NCBI GenBank assembly: GCA_965230755.1
Contig: CBDDLT010000024.1
Coordinates: 186,001 to 250,000, forward strand
Source of the DNA: DATFJT01 sp965230755
GTDB taxonomy: Bacteria > Bacteroidota > Bacteroidia > Chitinophagales > Saprospiraceae
Reading direction: 5' to 3'
DNA length: 64,000 nt
In this document: positions 1-9,400 of the stretch, piece by piece
Layout: each line of letters opens with the position of its first letter
Numbering within the stretch: position 1 is the stretch's first letter
Program-made: the position numbers and the translations under genes
Notes under the pieces: generated by a model
Told to the model about the DNA's origin: nothing
What the model saw: only the letters and a program-made list of their open reading frames with translations
The model's database searches: none

Positions 1-130
1 TTGCGCATCCAATATGAATTTTCGGACGTTGTTTCGGTTCATATTTTTTGAGAATATCAGAGGTCTCATTTTTGCTTGTGGGAAGTGTGAAGTCTATTTC
101 TCCCGGGTTATCTACTTTGCCAAATTTCAT
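1..130 (-). CDS. DUF72 domain protein, N-terminal fragment
   Basis: The reverse strand reads from an ATG at 130 to the window edge and gives 43 residues starting MKFGKVDNPGEIDFTLP and ending near HIGCA. That opening is typical of DUF72 (YecE-like) proteins in Bacteroidota, where a short lead precedes the TIM-barrel-like domain. The biochemical role of DUF72 is not established. It lies on the same strand as trmB, whose stop is 51 bases upstream of this start, so the two may be co-transcribed. Only the N-terminus is in the window, so domain content cannot be checked. Confidence 0.65.
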   Translation of the reverse strand, partial: MKFGKVDNPGEIDFTLPTSKNETSDILKKYEPKQRPKIHIGCA

Positions 131-149
131 AGTTTATAATGTTTGAAGT

Positions 150-204
150 TTTAAATCAATCAATAATTAATTATCAATTTTTCATTTTTCATTATTAATT
201 ATCA
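150..204. repeat. AT-rich gene-end repeat, copy 1
   Basis: Read on the minus strand this is a run of short GATAATT / AATGAAAAAT-type units. It covers the last codons of trmB (residues VIINNEK then stop) and continues past the stop. A closely similar string lies at 27900-27927 plus 29332-29362, where it is split by the IS element. See the finding on gene-end repeats. Confidence 0.5.
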
Positions 205-883
205 CCCTGCTTTGGATATACTTGATCGTTTTGTTGTTGCGTAAGTGCTGTTTTTCGTAATAGGTTTTTAATTCCAATTGGGGTATTAATAGTTCGGATG
301 CATAAATATCGTCATTCGAATAAATAATCTCATAATTTGGGTGATTCGAAATGGACATTAGAGAGTATTCATAGTATTCCGTATCGTCTGTTTTCAAATG
401 CAAGATTCCATCATGAGTAAATATCTTCTTATACATATCAAGAAATCTGACATAGGTCAATCTTCTGCTCTCTTTCCTTGCAAAAGGATCGGGAAAGGTT
501 ATCCAAATTTCGGACACTTCGTTACCACCAAAGAAATGATCTAGAACTTCTATTCTTGTTCTGAGAAAACCAACATTGACAAGCTTTTCCTCAATGGCCG
601 TTTTTGCACCTCTCCATATTCTGGCTCCCTTGACATCGACACCTAAAAAATTTTTGTCTGACTCCATACGAGCCATTCCCAAGGTGTATTCTCCTCTTCC
701 ACAAGCCAACTCTAGAGTGATGTCGTACTCATTTTTAAAAAATGAATTCGCCCATTCTCCCTTCAGGTTTTTGATCGGTTTGTGCTCGGTGTGCAGCACT
801 GGATTGGTTGGATCCGGGCATTCGACCACATTCGGAAGCATAGCCATTTCTTCAAACTTCAATAACTTATTTCTTTTGCTCAT
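182..883 (-). CDS. trmB: tRNA (guanine-46-N7)-methyltransferase TrmB
   Basis: This 233-residue protein is predicted to transfer a methyl group from SAM to N7 of G46 in the variable loop of tRNAs. It carries the SAM-binding motif LELACGRGEYTLGMA near residues 57-71, then the family signatures LGVDVKGARIW and ITFPDPFARKESRRL. The length fits the family (about 220-240 residues). The ATG at 883 is a natural start. The last residues (VIINNEK) are encoded inside a low-complexity AT-rich repeat, which suggests that the extreme C-terminus was rewritten by repeat sequence. A divergent PorT-like gene starts 75 bases away. Confidence 0.92.
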   Translation of the reverse strand: MSKRNKLLKFEEMAMLPNVVECPDPTNPVLHTEHKPIKNLKGEWANSFFKNEYDITLELACGRGEYTLGMARMESDKNFLGVDVKGARIWRGAKTAIEEKLVNVGFLRTRIEVLDHFFGGNEVSEIWITFPDPFARKESRRLTYVRFLDMYKKIFTHDGILHLKTDDTEYYEYSLMSISNHPNYEIIYSNDDIYASELLIPQLELKTYYEKQHLRNNKTIKYIQSRVIINNEK

Positions 884-933
884 ATGCTTTAAGCTAATTG
901 TAGCGTTAAATGATCATCGAAAATATAAAAACT

Positions 934-941
934 TATCTTTG
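934..941 (+). promoter_or_regulatory. Bacteroidota -7 box upstream of the PorT-like gene
   Basis: TATCTTTG matches the TAnnTTTG consensus and ends 17 bases before the ATG at 959. No TTG is seen at the usual -33 spacing, so support is partial. A second match to the consensus on the opposite strand (TACTTTTG, 944-951) could serve trmB. Confidence 0.35.
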
Positions 942-958
942 ACCAAAAGTACATACTC

Positions 959-1837
959 ATGACAAAACGAATACTATTGTTCTTTATCGCTGGAATCTTA
1001 AGCCTTCCGTTAACGGCTCAGAGATTCTCAGGTGGCTTCAAGGCAGGATACAATATCAATTTTATTGATGCACCGAAGTTAATGAGCCGCGCAGGTGATG
1101 AATTAGAGAGTTTTAGTAATGGAAATGGATTTCATGTTGGAGCCATTGTCAATTATGAGATCAACAGTTATTTCGGACTTCGAACGAACTTATTATATAC
1201 CCAAAGAGGAGTAATATCCAATTATGTTTCGGGTGACGATGACTCCTATCTGGTTTTGAGAGCGGCAGACGGATCGATAGACTTAGCTTTGGGATCAAAG
1301 GATATCAACATCTCCGTCAATAATTCGTACTTGGAAATTCCACTATTGGTTTATGGAGAATACAAAAACTTCGAATTAGCCTTTGGTCCTAGTTTTGGGT
1401 TGATGGTAACTTCGGGAGCAACTGGATCTATTAATTTTAGCGGAGAATGGAGAAGGGAAGAAGTAGACATTTCTTCGAATATCAATCACAAATATTATTC
1501 GAATCGGGCAGGATCGTATGTCCAGACAGAAGCACATAGTTTTAGTAGTGGATTTGACACTAGATTTTTTCCCTTGAGTCATTCCGCATATTATGAATTT
1601 AATCGAAAGGATGGCTCCTTGTATAGGGCCGTTAACTTTGGATTGACAGCGGAATTAAATTATTTTTTCAACAAGGGATTATTTCTTGGATTGGGTTATT
1701 ACTATGGTCTGAATGACGTTACCAGAAATTCTATGGATCTTGATATTAACGCCTTAAATCAAAGCGGACAATTGCAAACAAGAAACGATGAAGACAAACT
1801 TTCTTCTTTGCGAATTTCCGTGGGATTTAAATTCTAA
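959..1837 (+). CDS. PorT-like outer-membrane beta-barrel protein
   Basis: This 292-residue protein starts with a signal peptide ending near LPLTAQ. It continues with alternating aromatic and polar segments typical of an eight-stranded barrel, and ends in the aromatic outer-membrane tail LRISVGFKF. Phrases such as GFKAGYNINF, LRTNLLYTQRG, YLEIPLLVYGEY and ELAFGPSFGLM match the outer-membrane beta-barrel family (PF13568, PorT-like) common in Bacteroidota. It has an extended middle loop (about residues 150-215) without recognisable motifs. The function is unknown beyond the outer-membrane location. It is transcribed away from trmB and is followed by tRNA-Cys. Confidence 0.75.
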   Translation: MTKRILLFFIAGILSLPLTAQRFSGGFKAGYNINFIDAPKLMSRAGDELESFSNGNGFHVGAIVNYEINSYFGLRTNLLYTQRGVISNYVSGDDDSYLVLRAADGSIDLALGSKDINISVNNSYLEIPLLVYGEYKNFELAFGPSFGLMVTSGATGSINFSGEWRREEVDISSNINHKYYSNRAGSYVQTEAHSFSSGFDTRFFPLSHSAYYEFNRKDGSLYRAVNFGLTAELNYFFNKGLFLGLGYYYGLNDVTRNSMDLDINALNQSGQLQTRNDEDKLSSLRISVGFKF

Positions 1838-1858
1838 GAAGGGAATGATTTTTATCAA

Positions 1859-1889
1859 TTGCAATATTAATGGATAAGTTATATATTTG
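1859..1889 (+). promoter_or_regulatory. Promoter of tRNA-Cys (TTG-N20-TATATTTG)
   Basis: TTG at 1859-1861 and TATATTTG at 1882-1889 are separated by exactly 20 bases, matching the Bacteroidota housekeeping promoter. The predicted start of transcription is about 10 bases before the tRNA. Confidence 0.7.
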
Positions 1890-1906
1890 CCCTTCTGAAT
1901 AAAAAT

Positions 1907-1980
1907 GGTCGGTTGGCCGAGCGGTTAGGCAGAGGTCTGCAAAACCTCGTACAGCGGTTCGAATCCGCTACCGACCTCCA
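1907..1980 (+). tRNA. tRNA-Cys (anticodon GCA), CCA encoded
   Basis: The sequence folds into a full cloverleaf. The acceptor stem is GGTCGGT with ACCGACC, the anticodon stem GAGGT/ACCTC closes loop CTGCAAA with anticodon GCA, and the T arm GCGGTTCGAATCCGC is normal. The discriminator base is T (1977), as expected for cysteine tRNA, and the 3' CCA is encoded at 1978-1980. Its own promoter lies upstream and a terminator follows, so it is a single-tRNA unit. Confidence 0.97.
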
Positions 1981-1990
1981 CAATTAAAAG

Positions 1991-2025
1991 CAACTCATTG
2001 GTGATCAGTGGGTTGTTTTTTTTTT
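1991..2025 (+). terminator. Rho-independent terminator of tRNA-Cys
   Basis: A 10-bp stem (CAACTCATTG with CAGTGGGTTG, including G-T pairs) and a five-base loop are followed by ten T residues at 2016-2025. Confidence 0.8.
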
Positions 2026-2155
2026 GTTACAGTCCAACAGAAATCTTATGCCCGAGCTGTAAATAGTCTTTTCTTTACGAGCTTTGTAAGATTTATATCA
2101 ATTTTTTCGATCATATTCTATTTTACGATTCGGCATGATTTTAGCCCAAAACATG

Positions 2156-2163
2156 TACTTTTG
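2156..2163 (+). promoter_or_regulatory. Bacteroidota -7 box upstream of aspS
   Basis: TACTTTTG matches TAnnTTTG and lies 28 bases before the aspS ATG. No clear TTG is found at the -33 position. Confidence 0.4.
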
Positions 2164-2191
2164 CATTTCATTTTTGGCATAAAAAATTATC

Positions 2192-3967
2192 ATGTACAGA
2201 TCGCATACTTGTGGAGAACTTAGAATGGATAACCTGGGAGCACAGGTCACTTTAAGTGGTTGGGTGTCGAAGGTTCGGGATAAAGGATTTTTGATGTGGG
2301 TAGATCTAAGAGATCGTTACGGAATTACTCAGCTTGTTCTCAATGAGGAAACTACGGATAAGAGCATCATCGAGACGGCAAGACAACTGAAAAGGGAGTA
2401 TGTGATTCAAGTTGAGGGTAAGGTTATTGAAAGAAGTTCGAAAAATGATAAAATGCCTACCGGTAATATAGAAATCGAGGTGTCAGGCATTCGCATTTTA
2501 AATGAATCCATACTCCCACCTTTTACCATTGAGGACGAAACCGACGGAGGGGATGAGATTAGAATGCAATACCGTTATCTGGATATAAGAAGGAATCCGG
2601 TAAAGGAAAATATCATTTTTAGGTCGAATTTATCTTTGGCTGTTAGAAAGCACCTCATCGGGGAAAATTTCGTGGAGGTAGAAACACCTTTTTTGATTAA
2701 GTCGACCCCAGAGGGAGCAAGAGATTTCGTGGTGCCCTCTCGAATGAACCCAAATGAATTTTATGCGCTCCCGCAATCTCCACAGACATTCAAACAACTC
2801 TTAATGGTAGCTGGGATGGACAGGTATTTTCAGATTGTGAAGTGTTTTAGAGATGAGGATCTTAGAGCGGACCGACAACCTGAATTTACTCAGATAGATT
2901 GCGAGATGGCTTTTGTGAATCGTGCTGACGTACTGTCTACGTTTGAAGGATTGACCCGTTCACTTTTTAAGGACACCATTGGAGTAGATCTGGGAGATTT
3001 TCCTGTGATGAATTATGATGATGCGGTGAAGGATTATGGTTCGGATAAGCCAGATTTAAGATTCGACATGAAGTTCATTTATTTTGAAGAGCATGCAAAG
3101 GGAAAGGGTTTCCCGGTTTTTGATGATGCAGAGGCTGTTATTGGCATAAAAGTGTCTGGAATAGCGGATCAGTACAGCAATAAGGATATCAAGAAATTGA
3201 CGGAATGGGTGAAAAGGCCTCAGATTGGAGCCAAGGGTTTGGTTTACGTCAAATACCAAAATGACGGAGAGATTAAATCCAGTGTGGGTAAATTCTACAC
3301 TGATAGCCAACTCATGGAATGGTTGAATTATTCCGGTGCTGAAAAAGGAGATATGCTTCTTCTGTTATCCGGAGAATTAGATTCGACAAGGAAGCAGTTA
3401 GGAGAGTTGAGGCTCGAAATGGCTCGAAGACAAGAATTGATCAAAGAAGGTGATTTTAAACCATTATGGGTTGTGGACTTTCCATTATTAGAATGGGATG
3501 AAGAAAGTGGAAGATTTCATGCCATGCATCACCCTTTCACCTCTCCCAAACCGGAGGATGCACACAAAATGCAGTCCGATGATAGAGAGGTATTGAAGTC
3601 TATCAAGGCAGATGCCTACGATCTGGTGATTAATGGGGCAGAAATAGGTGGAGGATCGATTAGGATTCACGATCGGGCCTTGCAAGAAAAGAACTTTAGA
3701 CTTCTCGGTTTTACAGATGAGGAGGCCAAAGAACAATTTGGATTTCTAATGGGTGCTTTTGAGTATGGCGCACCTCCACATGGAGGAATTGCTTTTGGAT
3801 TTGACCGATTGTGTGCGGTGATGCAAGGGCAGAGTAGTATTCGAGATTTTATAGCCTTCCCTAAGAATAATCAAGGTAGAGATGTCATGATCAATGCTCC
3901 TTCGAGAATTGATGAAGAGCAATTGGGTGAACTATTCCTTGACTTGAAGGAGGTCATAGAAGATTAA
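2192..3967 (+). CDS. aspS: Aspartyl-tRNA synthetase
   Basis: This 591-residue class IIb synthetase charges tRNA-Asp. The start MYRSHTCGELR is the classic N-terminus, followed by the OB-fold anticodon-binding domain (VTLSGWVSKVRDKGFLMWVDL). Motif 2 of class II enzymes is seen in FRDEDLRADRQPEFTQID and motif 3 in GAPPHGGIAFGFDRL. The bacterial insertion (GAD) domain lies between, about residues 285-420. The length matches the bacterial-type enzyme. An in-frame upstream start is not needed. It converges with the next gene, leaving seven bases between stops. Whether it is discriminating (AspRS) or also acts on Asn-tRNA cannot be read here. Confidence 0.97.
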   Translation: MYRSHTCGELRMDNLGAQVTLSGWVSKVRDKGFLMWVDLRDRYGITQLVLNEETTDKSIIETARQLKREYVIQVEGKVIERSSKNDKMPTGNIEIEVSGIRILNESILPPFTIEDETDGGDEIRMQYRYLDIRRNPVKENIIFRSNLSLAVRKHLIGENFVEVETPFLIKSTPEGARDFVVPSRMNPNEFYALPQSPQTFKQLLMVAGMDRYFQIVKCFRDEDLRADRQPEFTQIDCEMAFVNRADVLSTFEGLTRSLFKDTIGVDLGDFPVMNYDDAVKDYGSDKPDLRFDMKFIYFEEHAKGKGFPVFDDAEAVIGIKVSGIADQYSNKDIKKLTEWVKRPQIGAKGLVYVKYQNDGEIKSSVGKFYTDSQLMEWLNYSGAEKGDMLLLLSGELDSTRKQLGELRLEMARRQELIKEGDFKPLWVVDFPLLEWDEESGRFHAMHHPFTSPKPEDAHKMQSDDREVLKSIKADAYDLVINGAEIGGGSIRIHDRALQEKNFRLLGFTDEEAKEQFGFLMGAFEYGAPPHGGIAFGFDRLCAVMQGQSSIRDFIAFPKNNQGRDVMINAPSRIDEEQLGELFLDLKEVIED

Positions 3968-3974
3968 AACGAGA

Positions 3975-4787
3975 TCAGTTAAATGCAGTCGTGCTTCCTA
4001 ATGGGAAAATCGAGAATTTTCTACTTTGATCAAAGCTTGTAGCTCGGGAGTTATTCAATATTTTAAGAACAGTACTTCTGTGAATATTCCACGCATTGTT
4101 TCTCAGTTCGAGAATAGTTTGTTCTCTTTCCCAATTTCCACTGGATAAGTATCCTATGGAATTCTTATTGATCATATAGCGACGAACAACAGCTTTTGGC
4201 ATCAATCCGCATACGACATAGTTATAGTCTTTCTTGTATGCCTTTTCAGTAACTACCTTTTCGAAATCATTTAGATACTTATTCAAGGACTTAGAGGGAT
4301 TGTAGAATTTCTCCATAGCTGTATTTATTCGAATCCGCTTTAGGATATAAGCCCAACGGTATCGAAGGCTCCATCGCAATAATTTAGGTTTTGTAAACAA
4401 AGAAAGATATTCTTGAGCAGGCAAAAACCAATACTTGGAGTTTTGGAAATAAAGAATAAGTTCTTTTTTGAACATTATATTTTTAACTATTTCCGATCTG
4501 AAGAAATACGTGAATTCATTCTCATTGGAGGATATGTAGTAAATATTGGTACCTCTATTGGCCAATTCTTTCAACCGTCGAATAAGATTGTCATTTTTGA
4601 AGTTGTAATCGTCCTTTGTGTTCGAAAAAGGACTTAAGAATCCTCCGTTAAAAATGATCACCTTGGGATCGTTTTCATTTAAGTAATCCAGGAGTTTATC
4701 CGCATTCGATGGTGTGTTGTCGAGACATAAATTCGACAAAACAGCCATTTCTAACTCACTTAAATGTTTCATGTGACCAATGTTCAT
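3975..4787 (-). CDS. Degenerate LpxH-like metallophosphoesterase homologue (predicted pseudoenzyme)
   Basis: The 270-residue protein aligns by eye along its length with the UDP-2,3-diacylglucosamine diphosphatase-like calcineurin phosphoesterases of Bacteroidota, yet nearly every metal ligand is replaced. SDLHL is SNLCL (residues 18-22), NGDIID is NGGFLS (47-52), GNHDE is SNENE (87-91), the HGDxFD segment is PAQEYL, GHTH is GLMP, and NSGDW is SSGNW. Framing residues such as YYI, YVVCG and the LEL near the C-terminus remain. The frame is intact, so it is probably kept for binding or regulation rather than hydrolysis (inference). The start could also be the internal ATG at residue 6. It converges with aspS. 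Confidence 0.65.
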   Translation of the reverse strand: MNIGHMKHLSELEMAVLSNLCLDNTPSNADKLLDYLNENDPKVIIFNGGFLSPFSNTKDDYNFKNDNLIRRLKELANRGTNIYYISSNENEFTYFFRSEIVKNIMFKKELILYFQNSKYWFLPAQEYLSLFTKPKLLRWSLRYRWAYILKRIRINTAMEKFYNPSKSLNKYLNDFEKVVTEKAYKKDYNYVVCGLMPKAVVRRYMINKNSIGYLSSGNWEREQTILELRNNAWNIHRSTVLKILNNSRATSFDQSRKFSIFPLGSTTAFN

Positions 4788-4944
4788 TTAGTCAACAAAA
4801 TTAACTTTGGTATATGAATAAATAATAAAGTAAAAATTATGCTGGGATTAAGGTTGAGTCATTCGATGCTAATCGCAACAGAATGAAATAGAACTTAAAA
4901 CTGATAAAATTATATTATTTTGTCTCATCATATATCATGTATTT

Positions 4945-6291
4945 ATGCTTAGAAGTTTAATAAAAGTTTTGGGAATTTTGATGATCATCGCTATGATGTG
5001 GTGCTGTGGATCTGGTCGGTACAATAAAGTAAGCAGTTCTTCTACTAGTGTTGAAATGACGAAATCAGAGGCTGTGATGATTTATGAGCAGACCAGAGAT
5101 AAATTTGGTCCTTGCGAACCAAGTATCGCCATTAACCCTAAAAATCCGCGACAGATTGTTGCCGGATCGGTATTGGATTTTGTTCATATTTCTGAGGATC
5201 AGGGCAAGACATGGTCTACAAAAAGCTTGAAAAGTGATCTCGGCGTTTATGGTGATCCGTGTATAGAAGCAGACAAGCATGGGAACTTCTATTACTTTCA
5301 TTTGGGAGACCCTGAGGGAACGGGATGGAGTTCCGACAGATTTTTGGAGAGCATAGTGGTTCAAAAATCGGAAGATGGTGGAAAAACATGGAATAATGGT
5401 GTGGCCATTGGACCAAATCCTCCAAAGCAACAGGACAAAGAGTGGGCTGCCATACACCCTAAAAATGGTAATATTTACGTGAGTTGGACAGAATTCGATC
5501 GGTACGGGGATAAGTCTATGACATGCCGGTCACGGATCCTGTTTTCTAAATCTGAAAACGAGTCCAAAACTTGGTCGAAACCGGTTGTTATCTCTGGTCG
5601 AGAGGGCAATTGTCTGGATGGAGACCAGACACCTGAAGGAGCAGTCCCTTGTGTTGATAAAACGGGAAACATATACATCTCCTGGGCTTATGATAACAAG
5701 ATTTACTTTGACCAAAGTACGGATGGAGGTACGAGCTGGATGTCAAAAGACCAAGTGATAGCTGAGCAATCTAGTGGATGGAATATGGATATTCCAGGTC
5801 TTGACCGCTGCAATGGAATGCCTGTCACTGCAATGGACAATAGTAAGAGTCAATTTGCAGGTACCATCTATGTGGTATATGCTGACCAAAAGGCCGATGG
5901 GGAAGATACCGATATATGGCTCGTGAAGTCCAGAGATAAGGGCAAAACTTGGTCGCAGCCCATCAATGTATTTCCGAATGACGGAGATAAACATCAATTT
6001 CTACCTTGGATCAGTGTAGATCCCAGAACTGGAAAATTATTCATTGTTTTCTACGACAGAAGCAAATATGAAGATCTGAGAACAGATGTAGTGGTCGCAG
6101 GCTCAGATAACGGTGGGGCCAGTTTTAAGTATGTTGTAGCGAGCGATTCCAGTTTTATACCTCCCGGTAGCCAGACTTTTTTTGGGGATTATAATAATAT
6201 TGACGCTTTAGGAGGAATTGTCAGGCCCATTTGGACTTCATATAATGAAGGCAAACTGAGTGTTTGGACTTCATTGATTTATTGGCCTTGA
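4945..6291 (+). CDS. Exported Asp-box (BNR/sialidase-like) beta-propeller protein
   Basis: This 448-residue protein begins with a hydrophobic leader ending MMWCCGSG. It is a possible lipoprotein signal, though the residue before the Cys is atypical. It carries six Asp-box motifs of form SxDxGxTW: SEDQGKTW (83-90), SEDGGKTW (142-149), SENESKTW (203-210), STDGGTSW (258-265), SRDKGKTW (329-336) and SDNGGASF (387-394). These mark a six-bladed propeller as in exo-alpha-sialidases. The sialidase arginine triad is not obvious to me, so the enzymatic activity is uncertain and a binding or other hydrolase role is equally possible. It stands alone, followed by 166 non-coding bases. Confidence 0.75.
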   Translation: MLRSLIKVLGILMIIAMMWCCGSGRYNKVSSSSTSVEMTKSEAVMIYEQTRDKFGPCEPSIAINPKNPRQIVAGSVLDFVHISEDQGKTWSTKSLKSDLGVYGDPCIEADKHGNFYYFHLGDPEGTGWSSDRFLESIVVQKSEDGGKTWNNGVAIGPNPPKQQDKEWAAIHPKNGNIYVSWTEFDRYGDKSMTCRSRILFSKSENESKTWSKPVVISGREGNCLDGDQTPEGAVPCVDKTGNIYISWAYDNKIYFDQSTDGGTSWMSKDQVIAEQSSGWNMDIPGLDRCNGMPVTAMDNSKSQFAGTIYVVYADQKADGEDTDIWLVKSRDKGKTWSQPINVFPNDGDKHQFLPWISVDPRTGKLFIVFYDRSKYEDLRTDVVVAGSDNGGASFKYVVASDSSFIPPGSQTFFGDYNNIDALGGIVRPIWTSYNEGKLSVWTSLIYWP

Positions 6292-6370
6292 CATAAAGAA
6301 TGAATTAAGCCTAATTGCAATAATTTTATTCGTTTATATCACGGAATAGCCGTTTATCATCTTTTTTATG

Positions 6371-6393
6371 CTAGAAAGCAACCTTTTTTCTAG
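6371..6393. other. Short inverted repeat between the propeller gene and the giant surface gene
   Basis: CTAGAAA and TTTCTAG enclose a nine-base loop. It could be a weak terminator for the upstream gene or a regulator site for the downstream one; nothing decides between them. Confidence 0.3.
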
Positions 6394-6457
6394 AAAAATC
6401 ATAGATTTAAAGAGAATTGATTCGGAATTAACCATTACATAAGAAAAAATACCAGCC

Positions 6458-9400
6458 ATGCATCTTCGGAACTGGAGTTTATGGCCCAAGCTTGTACTTA
6501 TTTTCTTGGCCACTACAACCTATTTTACCGGCCTTAGTCAGGGGGATGGATTTACATGTGAGGAAGCAGCTTGTTTGAGTGAAAATTTAGGTGTTACACT
6601 CAATAACGGCAATGCTCCACCAACACCTCCTTTAAGTTTTTCATGTGGGGTAACCCATAACAACCTCTTTTACTCTTTCTGTCCCGAGACAGGTCCAGTG
6701 ACTTTGGATATTACTCCATCGAACTGTACAGTTGGAGATGGAGTACAAGCCATTATTTATGAAACAGACGACTGTGTCAATTTTATTGAACACGCATGTG
6801 TTTCGAATGGAAATGTGGACCCTTTTTCTATCAGTTTTACCGGAGAGGCTTGTAATACCTACATACTAATGATCGATGGTTTTTTGGGTGATGTTTGTGA
6901 TTTCACAGTTACGGCAGATGGGATTCAGAATATTGTTGGTCCACCGGATGCGCCAATTTTAGATCCGGACGACAATCCTTTAATACTTTGTAATGGTGAA
7001 GATCAAGAAATCAATGTCACCAATGATGATCAATGCTGTACAGCTTATTTCTGGGAAGTGCGAACAGGAACCGGTGTTATTAGTTTGGATGTGGACGGAT
7101 CCTCAGCTACAATCAATACCCTGTCTGAAGGATTCGCCGAACTTTGTGTGAAGGCGGATAATTTTTGTGAAGAAGCGGAAACTTGTATCGAAGTAGAAGT
7201 TATTCAGACGCCAATGATTGACCCAATTAGTCCGATAGAACAATGTGATGGAGAGTTTGATTTTTGTGATTACAACAATTTCTTCGATCCGCCTCTTAAC
7301 CCAAATCCGGATGATGAGGGATGGACGGTTAGTTTCCATGAGACCCAAGCAGATGCAGAAAACAATGAAAATCCAATAGCTTGTCCATATGTATTAAGCA
7401 CTTTTGGTTCCGCGACGATATGGATTAGAGTGGCAGCCAGTGATTTTTGCTTTTCGGTTGAGTCATTTGAAATTTCTTATATCAACTGTTGTGAGGCAGA
7501 AGCGGGAAGTATTACGGCCACGCCCAATGATGTATGCCCTGGGGAGACGATTTCGATAAGTGTGACCGGCTATCAAAACAGTCCGACGCATACTCAGTTC
7601 ATGTATGAACAGTATATTCTTGTTGCAGACAACACAGGGTTGATCATTGAAGTAATAGCCGGTGACATGCACACTTTGACGTCCGACGTTTGTGCAGAGT
7701 ACACCGTGTATTCTTATAATTTGCAGACAGGAAGTAGTTCTCCTGCGCCATTTGTGGGCATGGATCCGAGTACAATAGATTGTGCGGATCCTGATGGTTG
7801 CTGTGATCTGGAAAGTATCATAGTTCGATGGGTTGATTCTGAACCTCCTACTTTTGATAATCCACCGGTTGATTTGGTGTTGAATTGCTTCGATGGATTA
7901 ACAGATATGATGGATTTGGATTGGACGGATAATTGTTTCGATCCCGGCATATCAACTGGATCAGAATCCGGATCAGCAGATCTTTGTAATGGCGGTACCA
8001 TCACAAGAACTTGGGAGGCAGAAGATGGTTGTGGCAATATGACCAGCCATTCGCAGACTATTACAGTCAATCCACCTCTGCCAATTGTCTTTACCACCAT
8101 GCCACCTAATGAAACAGTGGCTTGTGAAAATATTCCGGGAGATGCTGGAAGTTTATCCTATACGAACAACGGATCAGGAGATTGCTTGTTCGAGGGAACA
8201 GCTGATCCTCAAAGAACGGATAACTATGATATATGTGGTGGTGATATTACAAACCTTTGGGAAGCTACGGATCCATGCGGAAATACCATTTCGTATACAC
8301 AAGTTATCACTGTTCAGCCTTCGACACCTCCGGTTTTCTTAAATCCACCAGGAGATATTACCATGGCTTGTGATAATTTCCTTAATGAGCCGGATGATTT
8401 GGAATACAGAAACAATTCTTCAGGAGATTGCTTAATTGAAGGTTCTGTTTCGGCCACTTCTACTCCCGAGCCAGATCTATGCGGTGGTATTATTACGAAT
8501 ACTTGGGAGTTTACAGATCCATGTGGTAGAGTGATTACACATGTTCAGAATGTTACCAAACAACAGGCGCCAGCGCCAGCATTTTTGGATGCTCCTTCCG
8601 ATATTACCATAGAGTGTGACGAACCCACACCAATGCCAGATTTACTTTATACGAATGATGCTTCGGGTGATTGTCTTATAGAGGGTCAGGTTTCTCCTAT
8701 ACTTGGAGGAGATCCACAACCGTGTCCTGGAGTTATTACGGTTTTGTGGGAGTACACAGATCCATGCGGAAGGTACATTTCTCACAGGCAAAATATTACG
8801 AGAGAACCTGCTCCAATGGCAGAATTTCTAGATTTTCCTCCTGATATTACGATAGCCTGTACACAAGAAATTCAGGAAAATGATCAGTTAGAATATTCAA
8901 ATTTTGGTTCTGGTGAGTGTTTGATTGAAGGTGTTTTGACGGCTATTAGAATTGGAGGATATGATGCCTGTGGAGGATATATTGATTACTATTGGCAGTT
9001 TACGGATCAATGCGGAAGATCTATTGAATATACCCAAACGATTACTGTGGAACCTGCTGAATCCGCAGAATTTTTAGATTTCCCTCAAGATGAGGAAATT
9101 CTTTGTTCTGAAATACCAGAGACACACCCTAGTCTTCCTTACTCGAATTTTGATCCGGAATGTCCGATTAAGGGCGAAATAGCGCCTATGGTTACTTCCA
9201 ACTACGATTCTTGTGGAGGTGAAATCATTTACCAATGGGAATTCACAGATCCTTGCGGACATACAATTAGACATTCTCAAATACTTGATATCTTGCCGGT
9301 TGATGACCCGGAATTTGTAGATCCACCGGATGATATAGAATTGGCGTGCGGAGAAGATGTTCCAAGTCCGACACCTTTGTTTTATACAAATTATGAAAGT

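Noticed and set aside
2008..2223. 71-codon plus-strand frame between tRNA-Cys and aspS
   Set aside because: It begins within the tRNA terminator T run and overlaps the aspS start in another frame; no coding signs.
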